From JACOMY01 sp046233115 (GTDB lineage: Bacteria; Pseudomonadota; Alphaproteobacteria; Kiloniellales; JACOMY01), in NCBI GenBank assembly GCA_046233115.1, contig JBJXHM010000009.1, positions 62,001-126,000 of the forward strand: a stretch of 64,000 nucleotides of DNA. Direction: 5' to 3'. Each line of letters opens with the position of its first letter. Position 1 is the stretch's first letter. Positions 50,849 to 58,763 of this stretch are shown one piece after another. The notes beneath the pieces are model-generated. The model saw only the letters and a program-made list of their open reading frames with translations, made no database searches and was not told the DNA's origin. The translations under genes were made by a program, and so were the position numbers.

Positions 50849-51493
50849 TTACTGTGTCCGCGACCAGGCCGCGGTGAGCAGGCCGGCGGAGAAGAGGAAG
50901 CCGGCGCCGACCCGCTGTGCGTTGGCCATCAGGCGCGGGCTGGTCAGCTTGCTGCGCAGGCTGCCGGCCAGGTAGCCATAGGCGGCGGCGTTGATCGTCG
51001 CCAGCACCAGGAAGGTGCCGCCCAGCAGCAGGAGTTGCGGCACCACCGGGTGGGCCGGATCGACGAACTGCGGCAGGAAGGCGACGAAGAAGACGATGCC
51101 CTTGGGGTTGAGCGCGGTCACCACGTAGGCGTTCCAGAAGATCCGCTTCAGCGCCATCGGCCGCGGCTTCTCCGGGAGTGCGCCGGCAAGCGCCGCGCGG
51201 GAGAGCTGGCCAGCACTGCGCCAGAGCTTCCAGGCCAGCCAGATCAGGTAGAGCGCGCCGATCCACTTGAGCGCGGTGAAGAGCGTCGCCGAGGCCGCCA
51301 GCACCGCGCCCATGCCCAGCAAGGAGGCGGTCATCGCGGTGGCGTCGCCCAGCGCAACGCCGGCGGTTGCGGCCGGCACCACCTTGCGGCCATGCGCCAG
51401 CGACTGGCTGACCACCAGCAGGATGGTCGGGCCGGGAATCAGCAGCAGCACGGTCGCCGCCAGGGCATAGGCGAACCAGACTTCGATGGACAT
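50849..51493 (-). CDS. LysE/RhtB family amino acid exporter
   Basis: A 214-residue inner-membrane exporter with about six TM helices. The N-terminal PGPTILLVVSQSLAHG and the ALNPKGIVFFVAFLPQFVDP segment are the family signatures. It may export threonine, homoserine or related amino acids. It is placed against the direction of its neighbours, eight bases after the MidA-family stop, which suggests a later insertion into the lgt-midA-pgeF order. Confidence 0.93.
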   Translation of the reverse strand: MSIEVWFAYALAATVLLLIPGPTILLVVSQSLAHGRKVVPAATAGVALGDATAMTASLLGMGAVLAASATLFTALKWIGALYLIWLAWKLWRSAGQLSRAALAGALPEKPRPMALKRIFWNAYVVTALNPKGIVFFVAFLPQFVDPAHPVVPQLLLLGGTFLVLATINAAAYGYLAGSLRSKLTSPRLMANAQRVGAGFLFSAGLLTAAWSRTQ

Positions 51494-51606
51494 GAGAGGC
51501 TCCTTCGATCTTGCTGCAGATCCAGCCTCAAGAGATGGATGCTATGCAAGGCTCTTGTGCGCGTCGGCTATCGCGGAGCGCCGGCGAAGGCACTAGACTG
51601 CCGCCC

Positions 51607-52374
51607 ATGTTGACGGCCACAGCCCTGAGCACCGCGCCCAAAGTCCGCCACGGCTTCTTTACCCGCTCCGGTGGCGTCAGCCAGGGCGCCTTCGCGGCGC
51701 TGAATTGCGGGCTCGGCAACCGCGACCGGCCGGAGGCGGTGCGTGAGAACCGGCGCCGCGCCATGGCGGCCCTCGGCCGCGACTACGACGATCTTTCGAC
51801 CCTGGCACAGGTCCACTCGGCCGAGGTGGTGACCCTGGAGGCGCCGATCGCGCAGGAGGCCAGGCCGGAGGCCGATGCCCTGGTGACGGCGCGGCGCGGC
51901 CTGGTGCTGGGCATCCTCACCGCCGACTGCGCCCCGCTGCTCTTCGCCGACCCGGAGGCTGGCGTCATCGGCGCGGCCCATGCCGGCTGGCGTGGCGCGC
52001 TCGACGGCGTCGGCGAGGCCACCTTGGCTGCGATGGAGGCCCTGGGTGCCGAGCGCCGGCGCATCCGGGCAGCGGTCGGCCCCTGCATCGCCCAGGCCTC
52101 CTACGAGGTGGGACCGGAGTTCGAGGCCCGCTTCCTGGCCGCCGACGCGGAGAATGCAGCCTACTTCGCGCCGGGACAGGGCGACCGCCTGCTGTTCGAC
52201 CTCAAGGGCTACGTGGCCGACCGTCTGGCCCGCGCCGGCCTGGCCGAGGTCTCGGTCGAGCCGGCCGACACCTGCGCCGAGGAGCTGCGGTTCTTTTCCT
52301 ACCGGCGGGCTACCAAGCGCGGCGAGCGCGACTACGGCTCGCTGCTGTCCGCCATCGTGCTTGAAGAGGAGTAG
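51607..52374 (+). CDS. pgeF: Purine nucleoside phosphorylase YfiH/LACC1 family (multicopper-oxidase-like fold)
   Basis: A 255-residue protein of the YfiH family, formerly called laccase, now known as a purine nucleoside enzyme and peptidoglycan editing factor. Zinc-type residues appear in AQVHSAEVV, TADCAPLLFAD, AHAGWRGALDG and GPCIAQASYEVG. The start is MLTATALSTAP at 51607. The next gene begins five bases after its stop, so the two are probably co-transcribed. Confidence 0.95.
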   Translation: MLTATALSTAPKVRHGFFTRSGGVSQGAFAALNCGLGNRDRPEAVRENRRRAMAALGRDYDDLSTLAQVHSAEVVTLEAPIAQEARPEADALVTARRGLVLGILTADCAPLLFADPEAGVIGAAHAGWRGALDGVGEATLAAMEALGAERRRIRAAVGPCIAQASYEVGPEFEARFLAADAENAAYFAPGQGDRLLFDLKGYVADRLARAGLAEVSVEPADTCAEELRFFSYRRATKRGERDYGSLLSAIVLEEE

Positions 52375-52379
52375 CGGGC

Positions 52380-53531
52380 GTGCCGTTGCATTTCAGCGAG
52401 GCCGAGTTCGAGCGGCGTCTGACCGCTGCCCGGCAGTCCATGGTCGGCGCGGGCATCGATGCCCTGCTGATGTTCCGCCAGGAGTCGATGTACTACCTCT
52501 CCGGCTACGACACCTTCGGCTATGTCTTCTTCCAATGCCTGGTGCTGACCGCCGACGGCCGCCAGGTGCTGCTGACCCGCGCGCCCGACCGGCGGCAGGC
52601 GGAATTGACCTCGCGTCTTGCCGACGTCCGCGTCTGGGTCGATGCGCCGGACGCCGACCCGGCGATGGAGCTGCGCGCCATCCTGGACGAGCTGGGACTG
52701 CGCGGCGGCCGCCTCGGCGTCGAGTACGAGGCCTACGGCCTGACCGCGCGCAACGGCAAGCGGCTGGAGGCTGCCCTTGCCGGCTTCGCCACCCCGGTCG
52801 ACGCCTCCATGCTGGTCACCCGCCTGCGCCTGGTGAAGAGCGCGGAGGAGGTGGCCTATGTCACCCGGGCCGCGGCGCTGGCCGATGACGCCCTGGAGGC
52901 CGCCCTGCCGCTGGCGGTGCCGGGCGGCGACGAGGCCGAGATCCTGGCGGCGATGCAGGCCGCCATCGTCCGCGGCGGCGGCGACGATCCGGCCAACGAG
53001 TTCATCATCGGTTCCGGACCGCAGGCCTTGCTTTGCCGCTACCACAGCGGCCGGCGCCGGTTGTCACACCAGGACCAGCTCACCCTGGAGTGGGCCGGGG
53101 TCTATCGCCATTACCACGCGGCCATGATGCGGACTGTCCCGGTGGGAGCAGTGCCAGCGCGCCAGCGCGAGATGCATGCGGTCGCCAAGGATGCCCTGCT
53201 GGCGGTCGAGGCGGCCCTGACACCGGGCCGCCTGGTCGGCGAGGCCTTCGATGCCCATACCCGCGTCATCGACGCGGCCGGGATGAGCGAAGCCAGGCTG
53301 AACGCCTGCGGCTATTCGCTTGGCGCGGTCTTCGCGCCCAACTGGATGGACTGGCCTATGCTCTATCACGGCAATCCGGTAGAGGTTGCGCCGGGCATGG
53401 TCTTCTTCTGCCACATGATCATCTTCGACGACTCGGCAGGCCTGGCGATGACCTTGGGCCGCACCAGCCTGGTCGGAGAGGGCGGTGCGACGCCGCTGTC
53501 GCGCGGGACCCTGGATCTACTGGCAGGGTGA
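52380..53531 (+). CDS. M24-family (creatinase-like) protein with most metal ligands lost
   Basis: A 383-residue pita-bread-fold protein. The creatinase N-domain spans about 8-145 and the M24 catalytic domain about 150-375. In metal M24 peptidases the ligands are Asp, Asp, His, Glu, Glu. Here the matching positions appear as E237 (LTLEWAG), A248 (YHAAMMRT), Y312 (CGYSLG), a Cys/His region at 344-345 and E367 (VGEGG). So the di-metal site is probably absent. Histidine 222 in RYHSG could fill the creatinase-type catalytic role. It may be a metal-free C-N hydrolase, acting on creatine- or ectoine-like substrates; this is inference. GTG start, five bases after pgeF. Confidence 0.88.
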   Translation: MPLHFSEAEFERRLTAARQSMVGAGIDALLMFRQESMYYLSGYDTFGYVFFQCLVLTADGRQVLLTRAPDRRQAELTSRLADVRVWVDAPDADPAMELRAILDELGLRGGRLGVEYEAYGLTARNGKRLEAALAGFATPVDASMLVTRLRLVKSAEEVAYVTRAAALADDALEAALPLAVPGGDEAEILAAMQAAIVRGGGDDPANEFIIGSGPQALLCRYHSGRRRLSHQDQLTLEWAGVYRHYHAAMMRTVPVGAVPARQREMHAVAKDALLAVEAALTPGRLVGEAFDAHTRVIDAAGMSEARLNACGYSLGAVFAPNWMDWPMLYHGNPVEVAPGMVFFCHMIIFDDSAGLAMTLGRTSLVGEGGATPLSRGTLDLLAG

Positions 53532-53630
53532 TGCTGTGCCTTTGAACCGGGGAAAGACAGTCCGCTGCGGCGTGCCGTTCGTTGCCGCCGTGCTGTTCGT
53601 TTCCAATGTCTTTGGGGTTGCTCGTGGCTG

Positions 53631-53699
53631 ATGCCGCACGTTTTCATCTTCGCCAGCCTCTGCGTGCTGGGTCTGCTCGCCACCTGCGTGATGATGTAG
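53631..53699 (+). CDS. Possible 22-residue hydrophobic peptide
   Basis: The frame starts MPHVFIFASLCVLG and stops with TAG eight bases before the proposed lipoprotein start. It would be a single TM helix ending CVMM. Only a weak GGGG lies upstream. It may be a leader peptide for the lipoprotein or chance. Confidence 0.25.
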   Translation: MPHVFIFASLCVLGLLATCVMM

Positions 53700-53707
53700 G
53701 GGGAGGG

Positions 53708-54607
53708 TTGCCGCTGGCGGTTCTGAGAGTGCTCGGCCTGGCGCTGCTGCTGGGCCTGGTCCTGGCCGGCTGCGGAAAGCTGCCGCGGCCCTTCGAGATG
53801 GGCGACAAGCAGGCCAACCCGCTGCTGGTGCCGCCGGAGGGCGGCGAGCTGCTGGTGCGCAAGCCGACCGGCCTGGAGTCGGCCCTGGAGGACGCCGGGG
53901 CGGCGTTGCTGGCCGAGGGCTTGACCCGCGGCGGCGTGCAGGCGAGCTCGGTCTCCAGAAGCGCCATCGGGGCCGACCTGGTGGTCCACGTCGAGCGCGC
54001 GCCGCTCGACCGGGCCAAGGAGCGTCTGCTGATCTCCTGGGAGGTCTTGAGCCCCAGCGGCGTGCGCCGCGGCGAGGCGCGTCAGGACCTCGTGGTGCCG
54101 ATCGGTGCCTGGTCATCCGGCGACCCCACCATCCTGGTGGCGGCGGCCGAGGAGGCGGCACCGCAGTTGGCGCCCTGGGTATCAGGCTCGGAACCCAACG
54201 TGCAGGAGGCCACGCTGCAGCCCGGCCCGGTGCCGTCGGTACCGGTGCCCGAGATGGCCGTGGGGCGCATCCAGGGTGCGCCGGGTAGCGGCGATACCGA
54301 GCTGGGCGAGGCGCTGGTCCTGCAGCTTGCCCAGCAGGGCATCCGCCTGCTCCGCGAGCCGCGGCCCGACCGCCTCCTGGTGGACGGTGAGATCGAGATG
54401 GGCAGTCCGGAGGGTGGGCAGCAGGCGATCACGCTGGTCTGGACCGTGCGCGACGGCCTGGACGGCGAGGTTCTGGGCTCGGTCAAGCAGGAGAACAAGG
54501 TCCCGGCAGGCAGCCTCGACGGCCGCTGGGGGCAGGTCGCCACGCTGGTGGCGCGCGGTGCGGTCGAGGGGATCGTCGCGGTGCTGCGCAGCAAGGAAAG
54601 ACTGTAA
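53708..54607 (+). CDS. Putative lipoprotein of unknown function
   Basis: About 299 residues with a clear lipoprotein signal: a hydrophobic stretch LGLALLLGLVLAGC with the lipobox LAGC, so the cysteine is likely lipidated by Lgt. The rest is soluble, with two repeated stretches of similar feel (QASSVSRSAIGADLVVHVERA; RIQGAPGSGDTELGEAL). No known family was recognised. The start is uncertain: TTG at 53708 directly after GGGGGAGGG, GTG at 53729, or ATG at 53606. It follows the M24 gene by about 175 bases. Confidence 0.75.
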   Translation: MPLAVLRVLGLALLLGLVLAGCGKLPRPFEMGDKQANPLLVPPEGGELLVRKPTGLESALEDAGAALLAEGLTRGGVQASSVSRSAIGADLVVHVERAPLDRAKERLLISWEVLSPSGVRRGEARQDLVVPIGAWSSGDPTILVAAAEEAAPQLAPWVSGSEPNVQEATLQPGPVPSVPVPEMAVGRIQGAPGSGDTELGEALVLQLAQQGIRLLREPRPDRLLVDGEIEMGSPEGGQQAITLVWTVRDGLDGEVLGSVKQENKVPAGSLDGRWGQVATLVARGAVEGIVAVLRSKERL

Positions 54608-54997
54608 CATGCGGTTCGGTGAGACTGCTACCGACGCGCGTTCTCCTTCGCTTTGCCTCGACCGACCGCACAGGAGGCGCCCCGCCGCAGGGCGACGAGG
54701 CCGCCGACGGGCGGGACTATCTGTCGCCGGCTTAGGCCTTTGGGCCGTTTACAGCACAAGTCCGAACGATTACAGTCCGCGCGCCCGTGGCACTGGGACG
54801 GCGGCCTCTGCGTCGACGGACTGGCGCCGAGGGCGCGGTTTCGGGGGTGCGCTGTCGGGGTACGGTGCCTGCAGCGCGGGGCCTTTCAAACGATGAGAGT
54901 CGGCCATGAGCTTCTGCTCGGCAAGGGTGAGAGTGGGCCGGGATTCAGTGCACAGGTGGGGGCGCCTGCGCTCTCAATCCTGGTCTAGGGGCGGGCG
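54608..54997. other. 390-base gap before prs
   Basis: No recognisable gene. A frame from ATG 54609 to 54896 (95 codons) starts next to the lipoprotein stop but is Arg- and Gly-rich, without domains or a ribosome site, and looks like chance. The second half should carry the prs promoter and leader; no consensus promoter was clear. Confidence 0.5.
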
Positions 54998-55930
54998 ATG
55001 AAGATCTTGACCGGCAACAGCAATCGACCTCTGGCCGAGGCCATTGCAGCCTACTTGGGCATTCCGATTACCAAGGCCAGCGTGCGGCGCTTCTCGGACA
55101 TGGAGTGCTTCGTCGAGATTCAGGAGAACGTGCGCGGCGAGGACGTCTTCATCGTCCAGTCGACCTCCTACCCGGCGAACGACAACCTGATGGAGCTGCT
55201 GGTCTCGCTGGACGCGCTGAAGCGCGGCTCGGCCCGGCGCATCACCGCCGTCATCCCTTATTACGGCTATGCCCGTCAGGACCGTAAGTCCGGGCCGCGC
55301 ACGCCGATCTCGGCCAAGCTGGTGGCCAATCTGGTGACCACCGCCGGGGCCCACAGGGTGCTGACCCTGGACCTGCATGCTGGCCAGATCCAGGGCTTCT
55401 TCGACATCCCGACCGACAACCTCTTCGGCGCCCCGGTGTTGATCGAAAACATCGTCGAGCGCTTCAACGGCGACGACCTGGTGATCGTCTCGCCGGACGT
55501 CGGCGGCGTGGTCCGGGCGCGCACCATCGCGAGACGTCTTGACGCGGACCTCGCGATCATCGATAAGCGCCGCGAGCGGGCCGGGGTCAGCGAGGTGATG
55601 AACATCATCGGCGACGTTTCCGGCCAGCGTTGCATTCTGGTGGACGATATCGTCGATTCCGCAGGAACGCTCTGCAATGCGGCCGAGGCCCTGATGAAGG
55701 CCGGCGCGAAGAGCGTTTCGGCCTATGTTACGCACGGGGTGCTCTCCGGCGGGGCGGTGGCCAGGGTCGAGGCCTCGCCGCTGGAAAGCCTGGTGATTAC
55801 CGATTCGATCCAGGCGACCGAGGCGGTCCGCGTCTCGCGCAAGATCGAGCAGTTGACCATCGCCCCCTTGTTGGGCGAGGCCATGCGCCGCATATCCGAC
55901 GAGCGCTCGGTGTCGAGCCTCTTCGACTAG
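54998..55930 (+). CDS. prs: Ribose-phosphate pyrophosphokinase
   Basis: A 310-residue PRPP synthase. Features are the N-terminal KILTGNSNRPLAEAIA, the NDNLMELLVSLDALKR segment, DLHAGQIQGFFDIPTDN, the PRPP loop LVDDIVDSAGTLCNAAEAL and the flexible RKSGPRTPISAKL loop. PRPP feeds nucleotide, His and Trp synthesis. It stands ahead of rplY and pth. Confidence 0.97.
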   Translation: MKILTGNSNRPLAEAIAAYLGIPITKASVRRFSDMECFVEIQENVRGEDVFIVQSTSYPANDNLMELLVSLDALKRGSARRITAVIPYYGYARQDRKSGPRTPISAKLVANLVTTAGAHRVLTLDLHAGQIQGFFDIPTDNLFGAPVLIENIVERFNGDDLVIVSPDVGGVVRARTIARRLDADLAIIDKRRERAGVSEVMNIIGDVSGQRCILVDDIVDSAGTLCNAAEALMKAGAKSVSAYVTHGVLSGGAVARVEASPLESLVITDSIQATEAVRVSRKIEQLTIAPLLGEAMRRISDERSVSSLFD

Positions 55931-55999
55931 GCGGCGCTTCATCCTTCCCCCGTCGGGTCGGGCGGCACCCCTGGAGGCCGCTGACCGGGAGGAAGTCCT

Positions 56000-56013
56000 G
56001 GGAGTGCACTCCC
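56000..56013. repeat. Perfect palindrome upstream of rplY
   Basis: GGGAGTGCACTCCC is a perfect 14-base palindrome in the 156-base gap between prs and rplY, 74 bases before the rplY start. It could be a dimeric regulator site or part of an mRNA hairpin. No U-run follows. Confidence 0.35.
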
Positions 56014-56086
56014 CGACGGCCGGCCCGAGCAGTGGGCGGCTTTCGGGGCGCACTCTTTTTGTTGTTGACGAAGGTAGAAACGGAAC

Positions 56087-56719
56087 ATGTCCGAGACTCA
56101 TTCCCTGATCGTTACGCCGAGAGAGCGGGCCGGGAAGGGGGCCGCCCGCGCAGCCCGGCGTGAGGGTCTGATCCCCGCGGTCATCTACGGCGACAAGCGC
56201 CCGCCGGTGACGATCAACCTCAACTACAACGAGGTTTTCCAGAAGCTGCACCGCCCCGGCTTCTACACCCATCTCTACGAGCTGGCCGTCGACGGTGGCA
56301 CCGAGCGGGTGCTGGCCCGTGACGTGCAGTTCGATCCGGTGCGCGACACGCCGATCCACGTCGACTTCCTGCGCGTCGGCAAGGGGGCCACGGTCACGGT
56401 CAACGTGCCGGTGCACTTCGTTAACGAGGAAGCCTCGCCGGGCCTGAAGCAGGGCGGCGTGCTGAACGTGGTGCGCCACGAGATCAGCCTGGTCTGCCCG
56501 GCCGACAACATCCCCGAGACGATCGAGATCGATCTGACCGGTGTGGAACTGGCGGCCAGCATCCACGTCTCCATGGTGAAGTTGCCGCAAGGCGCAGAGC
56601 CGGAGATCTCCGACCGCGACTTTACCATCGCCACCATCGCCGCTCCCTCGGCGGTGCGCTCCGAGGCGCTGGAGGCCAAGGAAGCCGCTGAGGAAGAAGA
56701 GGAGGAGGAAGAGGAGTAA
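56087..56719 (+). CDS. rplY: 50S ribosomal protein L25/general stress protein Ctc
   Basis: A 210-residue two-domain L25/TL5/CTC protein that binds 5S rRNA. The N-terminal domain has RAGKGAARAARREGLIPAVI and YTHLYELAVDG. The C-terminal beta domain holds VPVHFVNEEASPGLKQGG. The last residues are a run of glutamates, common in this family. pth follows after about 108 bases, a conserved pairing. Confidence 0.97.
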   Translation: MSETHSLIVTPRERAGKGAARAARREGLIPAVIYGDKRPPVTINLNYNEVFQKLHRPGFYTHLYELAVDGGTERVLARDVQFDPVRDTPIHVDFLRVGKGATVTVNVPVHFVNEEASPGLKQGGVLNVVRHEISLVCPADNIPETIEIDLTGVELAASIHVSMVKLPQGAEPEISDRDFTIATIAAPSAVRSEALEAKEAAEEEEEEEEE

Positions 56720-56827
56720 TCCTCTTCCCGACCGGGCACGGTACGGCACCATCGCGCGCAAGGGCGGGCGATGGTGCGCGGCCGGCCGCTCCCTGACCGG
56801 ACTTGAGTGCGCTTGGAGGGCTCGGAG

Positions 56828-57430
56828 ATGATCCTGCTGGTCGGACTGGGCAATCCCGGCGCGCGCTATGCCTACAACCGCCACAATGTCGGCTTCATGG
56901 CGGTCGACGACATCGTCGAGCGCCACAACTTCCAGCCTTGGCGCAAGCGTTTCCTGGGGCAGGCGGCCGAGGGCCGGGTGGGCGATGTCCGCTGCCTGGC
57001 GCTGAAGCCCGAGACCTTCATGAACGATTCCGGCCGCTCGGTCGGCCAGGCGCTGCGCTTCTTCAAGCTGAAGAGCCGGCAGGTCTTCGTCTTCTATGAC
57101 GAATTGGACCTGGCACCGGGGCGCATCCGGGTGAAGCTGGATGGCGGAGCGGGCGGCCACAACGGCATTCGCTCGCTGGACCAGCACATCGGCCGCGACT
57201 ACTGGCGGGTGCGGCTGGGCATCGGCCATCCCGGCCACAAGCATCTGGTGACCGGCCACGTGCTCGGCAACTTCGATGCCGCCGACGAGGCCTGGCTCGA
57301 CCCCTTCCTCGAGGCCGTGGCCAGCGAGCTGCCGGTGCTGCTGGGCGAGGGGCACGAGGCCTACATGTCGCGCGTCTCCCACCTGGCGCCGGCACCCAAG
57401 AATGCCGGGCGCGGCACCGCGGAGCCCTAG
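56828..57430 (+). CDS. pth: Peptidyl-tRNA hydrolase
   Basis: A 200-residue enzyme that releases peptides from stalled peptidyl-tRNAs. Catalytic residues lie in YNRHNVGF (His) and FYDELDLAPG (Asp); the LKPETFMNDSGRSV and GGAGGHNGIRSLDQHIG segments are typical. The start is ATG 56828 with GGAGG eight bases upstream; a GTG seven codons earlier lacks one. It ends with a short basic tail. Confidence 0.97.
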   Translation: MILLVGLGNPGARYAYNRHNVGFMAVDDIVERHNFQPWRKRFLGQAAEGRVGDVRCLALKPETFMNDSGRSVGQALRFFKLKSRQVFVFYDELDLAPGRIRVKLDGGAGGHNGIRSLDQHIGRDYWRVRLGIGHPGHKHLVTGHVLGNFDAADEAWLDPFLEAVASELPVLLGEGHEAYMSRVSHLAPAPKNAGRGTAEP

Positions 57431-57496
57431 AGGGGTTCCGACAAATCCATTCTCCCGAGGGCGAACCGTCCTGCCGCTCGGGCTTAGGAGTGAGCA

Positions 57497-58594
57497 ATGG
57501 GCTTCAACTGCGGTATCGTCGGTCTGCCGAACGTCGGCAAGTCGACCCTCTTCAACGCGCTGACCGAGACCGCCGCGGCCGAGGCCGCCAACTATCCCTT
57601 CTGCACCATCGAGCCGAACGTCGGCCGGGTCTCCGTGCCCGACCCGCGGCTGGAGGTCCTGGCCAAGCTGGCGAAGTCGGCCAAGATCGTGCCGACCCAG
57701 CTGGAGTTCGTGGACATCGCCGGCTTGGTGCGCGGCGCCTCCAAGGGTGAGGGACTGGGCAATCAGTTCCTGGCCAACATCCGCGAGACCGACGCCATCG
57801 TGCAGGTGCTGCGCTGCTTCGACGGCGAGGTGACCCATGTCGAGGGCTCGGTCGATCCGATCCGCGATGCCGAGATCATCGAGACCGAACTCCTGATCGC
57901 CGACATGGAGTCCTTGGAGCGCCAGCGCGACGCGGCGGTGAAGAAGGCGCGCGGACAGGACAAGGAGGCCGCCGCCAAGCTGGCCGCCATCGACCTGATC
58001 CTGCCGGTGCTGCAGGAGGGCAAGCCCGCCCGCGGCGTGGCCGTGCCGGCGGACCAGCGCGCCCAGGTGAAGCAGCTCAACCTGCTGACCGCCAAGCCGC
58101 TGCTCTACGTCGCCAACGTCGAGGAAGAGGCCGCTGCGACCGGCAACAGTTACTCGGCTGCGGTGGAGGAACGCGCCAAGGCCGAAGGCGCGGGCTTCGT
58201 CGTCGTCTCCGCCGCCATCGAGTCCGAGGTCGCCCAGCTCTCCGAGGCGGAGGAGAAGCGGGAATTCCTCGACACCCTGGGTCTGGAGGAGACCGGCCTC
58301 TCGCGGGTGATCAAGGCGGGCTATGCGCTGCTGGACCTGATCACCTTCTTCACCATCGGCCCCAAGGAGGCCCGGGCCTGGACCGTGCGCCGCGGTGCCA
58401 AGGCACCTCAGGCCGCCGGCGAGATCCACACCGACTTCGAGCGCGGCTTTATCCGCGCCGAGACCATCGCCTATGACGACTACGTCGCCTGCGGCGGCGA
58501 GGCTGGCGCGCGCGATGCCGGCAAATTACGGGCCGAAGGCAAGGACTACACCGTGACCGACGGCGACGTCTTCCACTTCCGCTTCAACGTCTGA
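57497..58594 (+). CDS. ychF: Ribosome-binding ATPase YchF
   Basis: A 365-residue OBG-family ATPase. The P-loop GLPNVGKST is at residues 8-16, switch II is DIAGLVRGASKGEGLGNQFL, and the C-terminal TGS-like domain holds IHTDFERGFIRAET and GKDYTVTDGDVFHFRFNV. It is involved in oxidative stress control in enterobacteria. The start is at MGFNCGIVG. Confidence 0.97.
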   Translation: MGFNCGIVGLPNVGKSTLFNALTETAAAEAANYPFCTIEPNVGRVSVPDPRLEVLAKLAKSAKIVPTQLEFVDIAGLVRGASKGEGLGNQFLANIRETDAIVQVLRCFDGEVTHVEGSVDPIRDAEIIETELLIADMESLERQRDAAVKKARGQDKEAAAKLAAIDLILPVLQEGKPARGVAVPADQRAQVKQLNLLTAKPLLYVANVEEEAAATGNSYSAAVEERAKAEGAGFVVVSAAIESEVAQLSEAEEKREFLDTLGLEETGLSRVIKAGYALLDLITFFTIGPKEARAWTVRRGAKAPQAAGEIHTDFERGFIRAETIAYDDYVACGGEAGARDAGKLRAEGKDYTVTDGDVFHFRFNV

Positions 58595-58763
58595 GGCACC
58601 GGCGTCTGCAAGGAATTCCTTTCGATACAGAACTTTAGGACGGAACAGCCCGGCCTTTCGGCAACCAAAATTCAGAAATCCGTCGAAAGATGGAATAGAC
58701 CGACCTTCCCGGACGTCTAGGGGGTGCAAAGACTTCAACGAAAACCCCTTGGGAGGGACAGTC

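Noticed and set aside
54609..54896. A 95-codon frame directly after the lipoprotein
   Set aside because: Arg/Gly/Ala-rich, no ribosome site, no domain, and no operon logic beyond proximity.
54974..58429. A 1151-codon open frame on the minus strand
   Set aside because: It is antisense to prs, rplY, pth and ychF, which are unambiguous. Its translation is rich in His, Gln, Arg and Gly, the usual signature of the reverse complement of GC-rich genes.
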